DNA of 64,000 nt from contig NHTQ01000001.1 in assembly GCA_002166865.1 (NCBI GenBank), forward strand, positions 744,001 through 808,000, in the 5' to 3' direction. This document shows positions 1 through 9,044 of the stretch, one piece after another (position 1 is the first letter of the stretch; the number at the start of each line of letters is the position of its first letter). This DNA comes from Rhodobacteraceae bacterium WFHF2C18 (GTDB lineage Bacteria; Pseudomonadota; Alphaproteobacteria; Rhodobacterales; Rhodobacteraceae). A program made the translations under genes and the position numbers. The notes under the pieces were generated by a model that ran no database searches, was not told the DNA's origin, and was given only the letters and a program-made list of their open reading frames with translations.

Positions 1-160
1 GGCCGCCCATCTGTCCGCGCTACCCGAGCCCGCTCGCCGCAAGGTCCGCATCGTGCCGGATGCCGAACTCCCCGCGCCCGAGCTGATCCGCCTGGGCGCT
101 GCGCTCCGCGCGGCCGGGGCCGAGCGGGTGACGATGGTCACCGAACGGGGGCTCGAATGA
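1..160 (+). CDS. ExbD/TolR-family biopolymer transport protein, C-terminal end only
   Basis: The reading frame beginning at base 2 is open to a TGA at 158-160 and gives about 52 residues. They read like the periplasmic end of ExbD/TolR proteins, with a 'PDAELPAPELIRLG' stretch followed by an 'AAGAERVTMVTE' beta-strand. Such proteins use the proton-motive force with ExbB to energise TonB. The stop overlaps the ATG of the next gene (ATGA), and that gene encodes a TonB-type protein, which supports the assignment. The start and the membrane segment lie outside the window. Confidence 0.75.
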   Translation, partial: AAHLSALPEPARRKVRIVPDAELPAPELIRLGAALRAAGAERVTMVTERGLE

Positions 161-1179
161 TCCGGCACTCGCGCCCGATGATCGCAGTCTGCCTTGTCGC
201 CGCCGTGGCCGCGCATGCCGGCGGGGCCTGGCTGGGCACTGCCGCAGACCGGGCCCGCATCGCGGGCGGCTCCGGCGCGCCTCAGGCCGCCCTGGGCAGC
301 AGCTTCGCCGACATGGTGAAGGGCGCGGCGCAGCCTGTCTCGAACAGCGCGGTCACGCCCAATCGCACGGCGGACCGCACCCACGCGCCCGCGGATCCGC
401 CCCCCGCCGTCCAGCCGCGCCGGCCCGACGCCGTCGCCAAACCGGCCGGCCCGGCGACCGCGTCCCGGCGCGCGGCAACATCGCACGCCGTTGCACCGTC
501 CACTCAGGCGGCCGCGCCGGCGACCCCTTCGGACCCGACCGCGACCACCGCTCCGGTGACGGACCGACCGGCGCCATCCAGCGCCCCGACCACCGCTCCT
601 CCGGCGCAACGCGCCGTGCGGGCCACGCCGGAGGACGTGATCACGCCTGCCCCGAAGGCCCGCGAGGGGCTCCAGGTCTCGCGCCGGCCGCAGGTGCGCC
701 CGGCGCAGGTGGAACAGGCGGCCCGGGACACACGCGCCGCCCGAGCGAGGACCACGCGCCAGACCCGCGAGCCCGAGCCGCAGAAGCAGCAATCACTCGG
801 CAGCTCCGGCAGCAATGCCGAACGCAGCGCGAAACAAGGCAGCGCCGTGGGCGCGGAAACCGCCACCGCCGCCCGGGCCGGCACCCGGACCGACCGGACA
901 ACCAGGGCCGACGGCAACGCCGCCGCCAGCAATTACCCCGGCAAGGTGATGGCGCGGCTCTCCCGCGTGCCCCGGCCCCGCCTCGACAGCCGAGGCGCCG
1001 CCGTGGTGCGCTTCTCCATCGCCGGCAACGGTGGGTTGGCCGGCGTCGGGCTGGCGCGAAGTTCCGGGTCGACGCGCCTGGACCGTGCCGCAGTTAGGGT
1101 GGTGCGCCGCGCCGCCCCCTTCCCACGGCCGCCACGTGGCGCGCAACGCAGCTTCTCGGTCCGCATAAAGGCCAACTGA
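157..1179 (+). CDS. TonB-family energy transducer
   Basis: 340 residues. A hydrophobic N-terminal anchor (about residues 8-25) is followed by a long Ala/Pro/Thr/Arg-rich linker (about 40-260), expected to span the periplasm. The last 80 residues form a TonB C-terminal-like domain, with 'YPGKVMARLSRVPRP', 'GAAVVRFSIAGNG', an 'SSGSTRLDRAAV' helix and a final strand. The role inferred is to pass proton-motive energy from ExbBD to outer-membrane receptors. The ATG overlaps the stop of the ExbD-like gene, so the two are translationally coupled. The linker is Arg- and Ala-rich, unlike the Pro-Glu/Pro-Lys repeats of enteric TonB. The receptor served cannot be told from this window. Confidence 0.8.
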   Translation: MIRHSRPMIAVCLVAAVAAHAGGAWLGTAADRARIAGGSGAPQAALGSSFADMVKGAAQPVSNSAVTPNRTADRTHAPADPPPAVQPRRPDAVAKPAGPATASRRAATSHAVAPSTQAAAPATPSDPTATTAPVTDRPAPSSAPTTAPPAQRAVRATPEDVITPAPKAREGLQVSRRPQVRPAQVEQAARDTRAARARTTRQTREPEPQKQQSLGSSGSNAERSAKQGSAVGAETATAARAGTRTDRTTRADGNAAASNYPGKVMARLSRVPRPRLDSRGAAVVRFSIAGNGGLAGVGLARSSGSTRLDRAAVRVVRRAAPFPRPPRGAQRSFSVRIKAN

Positions 1180-1810
1180 AAACACCGCGCAGCGGCCTGC
1201 CGTTGGAATGAGCATCATGTCATGCGGCGCCACGGCGGCAGCATCTTGACTCCCGCCCAATTATGCCGCCCGCAAATCTGCTACCAGCCGTCGGCGCGTA
1301 CCGCGCATTCTCGGTCATCGGCAGCGGTTTCACCAAGGCCGCCACGGGAGCGCCGAGGCCGGCGGGGCCCGGTCAGCGGCGACCGCCCGCCCGCGGGCCT
1401 GCGTCCGGCGCTTAGCCACGCCGCCGAGTGTATCGAGCTTCCGTTTCCCGTGTGACAGGCTGCTGCGGGCCCTAGGGAGAGACAGCGAAACACCCCGGCC
1501 GGGTAGAGCAGCGGCTGCGGCAATCCTTTGGCGTTTTGCCCGAAATGCCGGTCTCCCTGCTCGGGTGCCGGCCGTCTTGGTGGTGAGAGAGGTGTCTGTC
1601 ACGGCGAAAGCGGTTGCGACAGGGCCTTCCAAGCATGGGCCGGCGGCGCCCGGTGCACCATGGTCACGCTTTGGGGGTCCGGCCGGGACCACGGCAGGTC
1701 TCGCCCACCGACACACGGCAGAGGCCCGCGGCCAGCCGGTTCAGAGCGCGGGGAGCGGGCCGGGCCTCTGGCCTGCGCGCTTGATACCGGGTACAGGAAC
1801 CGGTCGCATA
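1180..1810. other. Intergenic stretch without a recognisable gene
   Basis: This 630-bp gap separates the rightward tonB gene from the leftward dctM gene, so both transcripts should end here. Open frames in it have arginine/proline-rich compositions typical of chance GC-rich frames. I see no tRNA, known riboswitch or strong hairpin followed by a T-tract. Confidence 0.5.
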
Positions 1811-3211
1811 TCACACCTGGCTGGGCAGCCAGAGAACGATCCAGGGAAAGCTTACCAGCAGGCCTATGGTGATCGCGTCGGCAATGAAGAAGGGCATGAC
1901 CCCGCGGAACACGTCCTGCACGCTGAGGTCCTCGCGCACGCCGGCCACGACGAAGCAGTTGAGCCCGATGGGCGGCGTGATCAGGCAGAACTCGGCCATC
2001 TTGACCACCAGGATTCCGAACCAGATCGCGCACATCGGCCCCGACATGCCGAAGGTGCTGTCGGCCGCCGAGACGAACTCGCCCCCGTTCAGCGCCATCA
2101 CCGCCGGGTAAACCACCGGCAGGGTCAAGAGCAGCATGCCGATGGCGTCCATGAACATGCCCAGCACGGCATAGGCCAGCAGGATGCAGACCAGGATCAG
2201 CATCGGCGAGAGCGTGAGCGAGGTGATCCAGTCGGAAAAGGCGCTCGGCAAATCGGCAAAACCCAGGAAGCGGACGTAGATCAGCACGCCCCAGATGATC
2301 GTGAAGATCATCACGCTCAGCTTCGCGGTCTCCAGCAGGGCATCCTTCAACTCGGCCCAGCGCATCCCGCGATAGACGGCCATCAGAAAGACCACGAAGG
2401 CCCCGATCGCCCCGCCCTCCGTCGGCGTGCCCCAGGCATCGCCCCCGAAGGGGTTGTAGACGAAGAAGATGATGACCACCACGACGAAGACGATGGGCAA
2501 CGCGGGGGGCAGAGATACCAGCCGCTCGCGCCAGGTGAACCCGCCCACCGGCGGGCCGAAGCCGCGGATGGTGAGCGCCATCCCGACGATGAGCGAGCCG
2601 TAGACCAGGGCCGAGAAGGCGCCGGGGATGAAGCCCGCCAGCAGCAGCTTGCCCACGTCCTGTTCCACGATGATGGCGTAGATCACCAGGATCGCCGAGG
2701 GCGGGATCAGGCTGGCCAGCGTGCCCCCGGCGGCCACCACGCCCGCGGCGAACTTCTTGTTGTAGCCGATCTTCAGCATCTCGGGGATGGCGATGCGCGC
2801 GAACACGGCCGAGGTGGCCACCGACGCCCCCGAGACGGCGGCGAAACCGGCGGTGGCGAAGACGGTGGAAACCGCCAGCCCCCCGGGCACCCAGGCGATC
2901 CAGCGCTTCGCGGCCTCGAACAGCGCGCGGGTGAGCCCCGCGTAATAGGCCAGGTAGCCGATCAGGATGAAGGTGGGGATAAGGCTGAGCGCCTGGGAAC
3001 TGACCTTGGAATGCGGCACCTGACCGGCCGTCTTGGTGGCCACCGTCAGCGCCCAGAAGAACTCCTCGCCGGCATAGCCTTTTTTTGACCAGAAGATCCA
3101 GACCAGCCCCACAAGCCCGGCAAGACCGGCGGCAAAGGCCACCCGCATGCCCAGGACGACAAGCAGCAGGAGCCCGCCGGTGACGTAAAGTCCGATGTCG
3201 ATTGGGTCCAT
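1811..3211 (-). CDS. dctM: TRAP transporter large permease subunit DctM
   Basis: 466 residues with many hydrophobic segments. It matches the large DctM subunit that carries the substrate across the inner membrane using a sodium or proton gradient. Recognisable family features are an 'SGASVATSAVFARIAIPEM' segment, an 'LASLIPPSAILVIYA' segment and a C-terminal 'ITPPIGLNCFV' motif. The chosen ATG gives the hydrophobic N terminus (MDPIDIGLYVTGG); the frame continues upstream but would overlap dctQ with no hydrophobic sequence. It lies 11 nt downstream of dctQ on the same strand, which is the usual dctQ-dctM order. The substrate is not evident from sequence. Confidence 0.95.
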   Translation of the reverse strand: MDPIDIGLYVTGGLLLLVVLGMRVAFAAGLAGLVGLVWIFWSKKGYAGEEFFWALTVATKTAGQVPHSKVSSQALSLIPTFILIGYLAYYAGLTRALFEAAKRWIAWVPGGLAVSTVFATAGFAAVSGASVATSAVFARIAIPEMLKIGYNKKFAAGVVAAGGTLASLIPPSAILVIYAIIVEQDVGKLLLAGFIPGAFSALVYGSLIVGMALTIRGFGPPVGGFTWRERLVSLPPALPIVFVVVVIIFFVYNPFGGDAWGTPTEGGAIGAFVVFLMAVYRGMRWAELKDALLETAKLSVMIFTIIWGVLIYVRFLGFADLPSAFSDWITSLTLSPMLILVCILLAYAVLGMFMDAIGMLLLTLPVVYPAVMALNGGEFVSAADSTFGMSGPMCAIWFGILVVKMAEFCLITPPIGLNCFVVAGVREDLSVQDVFRGVMPFFIADAITIGLLVSFPWIVLWLPSQV

Positions 3212-3222
3212 GTGCCGCTGTC

Positions 3223-3858
3223 CTACTCGTCGTCGCGGCCGGAAACGTGCCCGGCCTCTTCCGCGGCCAATGTCGCGGCATCCACCACCAGCGGCACCGC
3301 CACCGGCCGATCGGTGCCGGTTACCAGCGCCCGGCCAAAGCCCCAGACCTGCAGCACAAGACGCAGGCAGAGCACGAAGAACGCCACCGGCGCCAACAGC
3401 TTCGCCGGCCAGAGCGGAAGCGCGATGTCCATGGAACTGTCGCGGCTCCACATCGGGGCGCCAAAGTCGAAGCTGCGCGCGAAATGCGCCCAGGTGCCCC
3501 AGACCAGCAGCGCCATGAGCAAAAGGATGCCCAGCGTGGTGATCAGTTCCACCAGGTAATAGGGCCGGCCCCGCAACGACCCCACCACGATATCCATGCG
3601 GATATGCGCGCCGTCGCGCTTGACATAGGCCACGCCCATGAAGGCGATCAGCGGCATGGCCTGCTCGATCCAGTCCACGTAGCCCGGCAGCGGCGCGTTG
3701 AAGAAGTTGCGCCCGCCGACCGAGATCACGGCCAGGATCATGAGCGCGAAGACCGCCAGCCCGCTCAGCAGCGCGAGGAAACGCTCGAGCCGGTACAGGC
3801 GCCTATCAAGGCGGCTCAGGAGGCTGTTGTCGGTCAGGATCTGGGCCGCGCCTGCCAT
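3223..3858 (-). CDS. dctQ: TRAP transporter small permease subunit DctQ
   Basis: 211 residues with four predicted membrane helices, the typical size and topology of DctQ. The ATG at 3858 follows a GGAAGG ribosome-binding site; an in-frame upstream start would add a Gly/Pro/Arg-rich non-membrane stretch and is rejected. DctQ and DctM together form the membrane complex that receives substrate from the periplasmic DctP. The C terminus carries an extra acidic tail after the fourth helix. A strong hairpin separates it from the upstream dctP. Confidence 0.93.
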   Translation of the reverse strand: MAGAAQILTDNSLLSRLDRRLYRLERFLALLSGLAVFALMILAVISVGGRNFFNAPLPGYVDWIEQAMPLIAFMGVAYVKRDGAHIRMDIVVGSLRGRPYYLVELITTLGILLLMALLVWGTWAHFARSFDFGAPMWSRDSSMDIALPLWPAKLLAPVAFFVLCLRLVLQVWGFGRALVTGTDRPVAVPLVVDAATLAAEEAGHVSGRDDE

Positions 3859-3896
3859 GATGTGCCCTTCCGCGACTTGTGGTTCCCTCGAACGCC

Positions 3897-3917
3897 GTCC
3901 CGGGCCCGACCCGGGAC
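3897..3917 (-). terminator. Strong hairpin between dctP and dctQ
   Basis: GTCCCGGG pairs with CCCGGGAC around a five-base loop in the 111-bp dctP-dctQ gap. There is no T-tract, so it looks more like an mRNA-stabilising or attenuating stem-loop than a full terminator. A structure here would favour dctP mRNA over dctQM mRNA, which suits the need for excess binding protein. Confidence 0.45.
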
Positions 3918-3969
3918 CTCCTGCCACAGGCGAGAGGCCCCGGATCGGTGTCCGTGGCTGCATTGCGGT

Positions 3970-4986
3970 TTACATGCCCTTCAGCTCGTCCAGTTTCGAC
4001 TGCACGAACTCGTAGAGTTCCTTGGCCGGCAGGCCGCGGGCCTCGTTCTCGGCGATCCAGGCCTCGGCAGCGGGCACGGCCACGGCCGCCTCGAAGCTCG
4101 TGATCGCCTCGGGCGGATAGGTGATGCGCTCGATGCCGCGTTCGTCCAGGGCCGGGCCCCAGCGCTCCATCGTGTTGTTCATGTAGTTGTCGATGTAGTG
4201 GTCCAGCGACGGCGCGACCGAGCTCATCAGCGCCTCGCGATGCGCCTCGGGCAGGCCATTCAGCGCATCGGTGTTCACCACCACCGGGCAGTTGACCGTG
4301 CCGGGGTTGAGGTTGGTGGTCCACCACTCGGCGTTCTCGATCGTGCCGAAGGCCATGTGCGCATGCGGGGCAAAGGCCACCGCCTTGACCACGCCGGAAT
4401 CCATCGCCTGGCGCACCTCGGTGGCCGACATCGAGGTGGGCACCGCGCCGAGCGCCTCCATCGCCGCGCCGATCCCGCCGGTCGCGCGCACCGCCAGGCC
4501 GGAGAAATCCTCCAGCGTGCGGGGCGCCTCGCCCATGCCGGCGATGTTGTACTGCGGCAGCGGCGAGGGCATCAGCAGCGTGGCGTTCCAGCGCGCCAGA
4601 TCCTTCTCGGCCGCCGGGTGATCGTAAAGCGCCATTGACAGCTTGCGCTCCTGCTCCAGCGTCTCCACGCCCAAGAACGGCAGCTCCAGCACTGTGATAG
4701 AGGGGTTCTTGTCGCGGTGGTACCCGGCGCAAAACTGCGCCATCTCGAAGGCGCCGATGGAGATGCCGTCAAGGTTCTCGCGGTTCTTGGAAAGCCCGCC
4801 GTAGCTGATGTTGAGGGTGAATTCGCCGTCGGTCTTTTGCGAGACAAGCTCGGCCATCTTCTCCACGTGCTCGGTGAAGGCGCGGCGCTTGCCCCAGAGC
4901 GAGACGTTCCATTCAGTGGCCAGCGCCCCGGTTGCGAAGCTCGTGACCAAGGCGGCGGCAAGGCCGCGGGCGGCAAAGGTTTTCAT
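3970..4986 (-). CDS. dctP: TRAP transporter periplasmic solute-binding protein DctP
   Basis: 338 residues beginning with a Sec signal peptide (MKTFAARGLAAALVTSFATGALA) ending near residue 23. The mature part shows DctP-family features, including the 'EVRQAMDSGVVKAV' segment and the 'FSGLAVRATGG' segment with the arginine that usually binds a carboxylate. The 'TEWNVSLWG' start and 'HRDKNPSITVLELPF' region resemble binding proteins for C4-dicarboxylate or aromatic/keto acids; the ligand cannot be fixed. A GGGAGG site sits just upstream of this ATG, while upstream in-frame starts would bury the signal peptide. It is the first gene of dctPQM. Confidence 0.93.
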   Translation of the reverse strand: MKTFAARGLAAALVTSFATGALATEWNVSLWGKRRAFTEHVEKMAELVSQKTDGEFTLNISYGGLSKNRENLDGISIGAFEMAQFCAGYHRDKNPSITVLELPFLGVETLEQERKLSMALYDHPAAEKDLARWNATLLMPSPLPQYNIAGMGEAPRTLEDFSGLAVRATGGIGAAMEALGAVPTSMSATEVRQAMDSGVVKAVAFAPHAHMAFGTIENAEWWTTNLNPGTVNCPVVVNTDALNGLPEAHREALMSSVAPSLDHYIDNYMNNTMERWGPALDERGIERITYPPEAITSFEAAVAVPAAEAWIAENEARGLPAKELYEFVQSKLDELKGM

Positions 4987-5223
4987 CGTGTATCCCTCCC
5001 GTTGGAAACATTGTTTTGAACCGCCACCATAACGCGCCCGGAAAATGTGCCAACAGGGAATTTTTGACGGTCTCCGCCCGATCTCGGTCCGACACGCTAT
5101 CGAAAGGAGGGCGGCGACCCGGAGCATGAAGAGCTCGCCGTGCCCGATGGCAAGAACCGTGCGGGGCGGCATCGTCTGCGCAGGGGCCGGCACCGGTATT
5201 ATCAGTGAACGTCGCGGATGAAT

Positions 5224-7071
5224 TCAACCAGTTTCGCAAAGGCCGGGCCCGCAGGTATTTCCGGGCTCATGCGCCGCTGGGGCTTGCCGTTGGGACAGCG
5301 GCACCTCGACATGAAACGTGGCGCCCACCCCGAGTTCGCTGTCATAACAGATGGCGCCGCCCATGCGCTCGATCAGCATCTTGGCGATATGCATGCCCAG
5401 ACCGGACCCGCCGGAAGCAACCGACGTGCCGTTATCAACCTGGTTGAAGCGTCCGAAAACCTGGTCTTCGTTCTTTTCCGGAATGCCGATGCCGCTGTCC
5501 CGGACCGAGATCCTCAGCCTCGAGTCGATCACCCGGGTCGAGCATTCGACGCGCCCGCCCTCGGGCGAGAATTTGACCGCATTGGAGATCACGTTCCCGA
5601 CGACCTGTTTCAACCGGTCCGGATCTGCGCGGAGCTGCCGATGCACGTCTTCCGACGTCTTGACCAGGGTGATCTTGGCGCTGGCGGCGTATGCCTCGTA
5701 TTCCTCTATGACGTCGCGCAGGAACGCGTCCGCGTCCAGATCCTGCAAGTCGAGGTTTATGGTATTCAAGTCGAGTTTCTGAAGATCGAGAACGTCATCG
5801 ACGAGCTTCATCAGCCTCAGGCTGTTTCTCTGCGCGATGGTCAGCACGTTCCTCACGGGGGCGTCCACCTCGCCCGCGGCCCCGTGAAGCGCCAGTTCCA
5901 GCCCGCCTTTCACCGATGTCAGAGGGGTGCGCAATTCGTGGCTGATCATGGCAAGGAACTGGGACTTCGCGTGGCTGGCGGCCTCCGCACGCGTCAGGGC
6001 CTCGGCCAACGCCTCGGCGGAGCGCTCCCGTTCCGTGACATCGACCAGCGATACCGACCAGCCCAGAAGGGAACCCTGGGTCTGGATCGGGCTTTCGATC
6101 GGAAGAACACGCAGTTCGAAGACGCGTTCCCTGAACCGGATCGGGTCCTTGTTTTCGAACGTCCCGGTCTCCATGAAGGATTTCAGGTTCGGGCCGATCT
6201 TCTCCAACCGGTCAAGCGTTTCGCCGTGCTGTGGCATCCCCTTGCCGAACAGGGCCTGGGCGGCGGGGTTCGCGGTGGCAAGCCGCCCGCCGGCATCCAT
6301 GATGATCACCGGATCCTGCGTGGCGTAAAACAGAAGCGCGCGCCCCTGAGCCGCCGTATCCATCATCGTGTTGTTGAGAAGAAGCCAACTGAATGCGATG
6401 AGCACGACGGCGAACATGAAGGGGGTCGGGTCGAACCCGAAAACGGTGACGTCCCAGCCCACATAGGCGATATTGGCGACCAGGGGCGCGGCCGTGATCA
6501 CGATCAGGACGGCCAGAAAAGGCCGGATGACCGATTTTGCCTTGCCGAGGGCATAAACCAGCACGCCCAGGGCCGTTGTCACGAAGATATAAAGAATTGC
6601 AGCGACCGCGAAGAAAAGCGGCCCGTGATCGAAAATCACGAAGGCATGGTCGCCCTGCATCACGAGACGGGTATCGGGGCCGTACAGAAGCTGCGTCCGG
6701 CTGTTGGTAAGGGCGATGAGGCTGACAAGACCGGGCAGGCCGACATACAGAAGGGCCCGCAGCGGGTGCGGCCCCGGGCGCGTGTTCATCGTGTAGTCGG
6801 AGACGAAGAACGCCCAGGCGATCGGCAGCAGCGTTATCCCCGGCCAAGCCGCCAGGGACCAGGCGATCTTGCACGCTTCACCTTGCGACGCCAGATCGAA
6901 GGCGACGGTGAAAAGCCACCACAGCATCGCCGCCAGGGTCAGGACGAAGGCGGTTTTCCCCGCAAAGCGCGTATTGCGGATGACTGCGCCCAACACCAGG
7001 GCGCAAACCAACAATAGGGCGGCGGCGGAGGCAGAGCCGAGGGTGATTTCCAGGTTCGTCAGGCAGGTCAT
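5224..7071 (-). CDS. Sensor histidine kinase with 7TM input domain and PAS domain
   Basis: 615 residues. The first 230 or so contain seven hydrophobic helices like the 7TM region of histidine kinases. A PAS-like domain follows (about 245-345: 'FYATQDPVIIMDAGGRLATANPAAQALFG'). Then comes a HisKA dimerisation helix with the phospho-acceptor in 'ISHELRTPLTS' (about residue 380), and an HATPase_c domain with N box 'NVISNAVKFSPEG', G1 'DSGIGIP' and G2 'GSGLGMHIA'. It therefore autophosphorylates in response to a membrane or intracellular cue. No response regulator is adjacent, so it is an orphan kinase and its partner and signal are unknown. Confidence 0.9.
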   Translation of the reverse strand: MTCLTNLEITLGSASAAALLLVCALVLGAVIRNTRFAGKTAFVLTLAAMLWWLFTVAFDLASQGEACKIAWSLAAWPGITLLPIAWAFFVSDYTMNTRPGPHPLRALLYVGLPGLVSLIALTNSRTQLLYGPDTRLVMQGDHAFVIFDHGPLFFAVAAILYIFVTTALGVLVYALGKAKSVIRPFLAVLIVITAAPLVANIAYVGWDVTVFGFDPTPFMFAVVLIAFSWLLLNNTMMDTAAQGRALLFYATQDPVIIMDAGGRLATANPAAQALFGKGMPQHGETLDRLEKIGPNLKSFMETGTFENKDPIRFRERVFELRVLPIESPIQTQGSLLGWSVSLVDVTERERSAEALAEALTRAEAASHAKSQFLAMISHELRTPLTSVKGGLELALHGAAGEVDAPVRNVLTIAQRNSLRLMKLVDDVLDLQKLDLNTINLDLQDLDADAFLRDVIEEYEAYAASAKITLVKTSEDVHRQLRADPDRLKQVVGNVISNAVKFSPEGGRVECSTRVIDSRLRISVRDSGIGIPEKNEDQVFGRFNQVDNGTSVASGGSGLGMHIAKMLIERMGGAICYDSELGVGATFHVEVPLSQRQAPAAHEPGNTCGPGLCETG

Positions 7072-7284
7072 GATCTAATCGTCGACCCGGAGCTAGCAGG
7101 CGGCCGAGATGAAGGCGAGATCATGTCGGAAGTTATTCGGATCGGCACCGGTCGCTTTCCAATGCGGAAAAGATTTTTGATAGCGTCAGATCGACAGGCC
7201 GGACGCTACAGTGTGCGGTTAGTGAAAACAAGGCAGAAGGGGCGCGGCCTGGAAGCTAAGTCCCATTCCTTGCACAAGGTTCCG

Positions 7285-7802
7285 CGCAAATTGGGCTACT
7301 CTCTGCTCCTGTTGAAGGGGTCGGGTTTCGTTTTTTCTCAGCCAACAGACCACGGCTGGAGGTTCGCCGGGAAAGGCGGAATGGGGGCGCTTGCGGTCGT
7401 AGAACTAGACCCATTTCCCGAGGCCCGCCTTTGCTTCTGGTCCGGCCTCCCGGGCGTGCAGTTAGACGCACTCGTATTTGAGGGATCGCAACAGCCGTGC
7501 TGCAAATATGTTGTCAAGGAAACCCCAGCGCTCAGCGTGGGCCAGGGTATAGCCGCTGTCATGCCCTCGAACTTGGCCTTCCAGTCGTAGAACGTGCCTT
7601 CCGACATGCCGTGCTTGCGGCAGAGATCGGCGCACTTCGCGCCGTTCGGCGTGGCCCTCGAACCGGTGGCGGGCTCACGCCTCACCGTGCTCGGCCAGGA
7701 TACCGATGATCTGTTCGTCCGTGAATCTCGTTCGCTTCATTGTCCGTCCTCACCTTGGGCCGGACTCTTATCATGGTGGAGGAAAAATCCCGTGGCAGGT
7801 CA
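7285..7802 (-). mobile_element. Decayed IS3-family insertion sequence (orfA start fused to orfB end)
   Basis: Read on the minus strand from an ATG at 7740, an orfA-like N terminus appears (MKRTRFTDEQIIGILAEH). A small insertion or frameshift follows, then the helix-turn-helix 'DLCRKHGMSEGTFYDWKAKF'. At about 7560 the sequence jumps to the C-terminal part of an orfB DDE transposase ('LDNIFAARLLRSLKYECV', stop, 'LHA', later 'FYDRKRPHSAF' and 'WLRKNETRP'). Two in-frame stops interrupt this part. The sequence near 7780-7802 (ending 'cccgtggcaggtca') resembles an IS3 terminal end. The middle of the element has been deleted, so it is not functional. The flanks 7072-7284 show nothing else. Confidence 0.75.
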
Positions 7803-8166
7803 CACTCGGCACACCATCGCTACAAAGCCGTTCCAAGCCGACGATTTGGAACAGCTTTGTTTGTCGCAAACGAAAAATGGGCAGCCACCACGTCAAAGAT
7901 TTGAACGCGAGTCGCTGGCGCCATTTGCGCGACTCCGCTCGGACTCAAAAAAGCGAGACATTTTATTGATTCAGTTTCAGCAAGTTACTGAAAATGCGCC
8001 GAAAATTGCGTGGCTAACAAGTCCAGATAAAACGGGGGGAGAGCGCTTATGTGGGGTCGCGAAGGGGGTTTCAGCGTTTTTCCCAGCACCATTCAAGCGC
8101 TGTAACCCTATAAGATAAAAAATTTTGGCAGTGGCGCCGTCTGGAGAAAAGGCCCCAGAAACAGCG
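7803..8166. other. Intergenic stretch, nothing recognised
   Basis: Between the IS3 relic and tRNA-Ser. It is noticeably more AT-rich than its surroundings (for example 'aagataaaaaattttgg' near 8110), consistent with foreign or decaying DNA. No open frame here resembles a protein. Confidence 0.45.
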
Positions 8167-8256
8167 TGGCGGAGAGAGAGGGATTCGAACCCTCGAGACG
8201 GTTTCCCGCCTACACGCTTTCCAGGCGTGCGCCTTCGACCACTCGGCCACCTCTCC
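8167..8256 (-). tRNA. tRNA-Ser (anticodon GGA)
   Basis: A 90-nt cloverleaf with a 7-bp acceptor stem (GGAGAGG with TCTCTCC), the serine-type long variable arm, a 'GGTTCGAATCC' T-arm and an encoded CCA. The anticodon loop CTGGAAA places GGA at positions 34-36, reading UCC and UCU codons. Confidence 0.95.
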
Positions 8257-8324
8257 GGTCGCGCAGTCTTTAACGCCCCCCGGGGCGCCGGTTCAAGCGG
8301 ATTCTGCCCGGGGAGCGGGGTCTT

Positions 8325-9044
8325 TCACGAAACCAGATGCAGGGTCACGCGGCGGTTCTGTCGACCCTTCTTCTCGATCTTGCCGAGACGAAGCGCGCCG
8401 ATCTCGCCCGTGCGGGTGACATGGGTGCCGCCGCAGGGCTGCACGTCCACCTGGTCCGCGCCCGTCCCGATGCGGATCAGACGAATTCGCCCGCCACCGC
8501 GCGGGGGCGCCACCGACAGCGTCTTGACCAGGCCGGGGTTGGCATCGAGATCGGCCTCGGAAATCCAGTCCTCCGTCACCGGCAGGTCACGGGCCGCGAG
8601 CGCGTTGAGTTCAGCCTCGATCTGCGCCTTGTCACCGGGGGCCTCAGGCATGTCGAAATCCAGCCGGCTCTTCTCGGCCCCTATGGACCCGCCGGTGACC
8701 GGATGCGGGATCACCACCGACAGAAGGTGAAGGGCCGAATGCATCCGCATGTGCCGCAGGCGGCGGTCCCAGTCCAGCTCCTGCGTCACCACGCATCCGA
8801 CGGGCGGCACCGGCGCATCCGGGCCGGGGATCAGCACGACCTGTCCTCCCTCCCCCTTCTGGGCCGTGGCGACCGCCGTGCCGCCGCCATTCCACGACAG
8901 CTGACCGCTGTCGCCGGGCTGGCCTCCCCCGGCCGGGTAGAAGATCGTGCGATCCAGCACGATACCGCCCTCCCCGGTGTGTCCGGTCACCCGGCCCTCG
9001 GCCTGGCGCAGGTAGGCATCATCGCGAAACAGCAAGGTGGTCAT
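8325..9044 (-). CDS. alaX: Alanyl-tRNA editing protein AlaX
   Basis: 239 residues, the size of medium-length AlaX proteins that deacylate Ser-tRNA(Ala) or Gly-tRNA(Ala) in trans. The N-terminal domain has the conserved '[10 protein letters not shown]' segment. The editing domain shows the zinc-binding HxxxH motif (H102 and H106 in 'MHSALH') and the downstream 'CGGTHV' motif near residue 207. The ATG overlaps the stop of the upstream mscS-type gene (ATGA), so it is the last gene of a cysK-mscS-alaX run. Its neighbour in the run makes cysteine, not serine. Confidence 0.92.
   Translation of the reverse strand: MTTLLFRDDAYLRQAEGRVTGHTGEGGIVLDRTIFYPAGGGQPGDSGQLSWNGGGTAVATAQKGEGGQVVLIPGPDAPVPPVGCVVTQELDWDRRLRHMRMHSALHLLSVVIPHPVTGGSIGAEKSRLDFDMPEAPGDKAQIEAELNALAARDLPVTEDWISEADLDANPGLVKTLSVAPPRGGGRIRLIRIGTGADQVDVQPCGGTHVTRTGEIGALRLGKIEKKGRQNRRVTLHLVS

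Noticed and set aside
1565..3088. 507-residue frame on the plus strand over dctM
   Set aside because: His/Asp/Gly/Arg-rich with no domain; the shadow of the real dctM frame on the opposite strand.
5040..5060. Possible sigma-54 promoter upstream of dctP (TGGCAC on the minus strand)
   Set aside because: The -24-like TGGCAC is not followed by GC at the required spacing (reads GG instead), and DctD here lacks GAFTGA.
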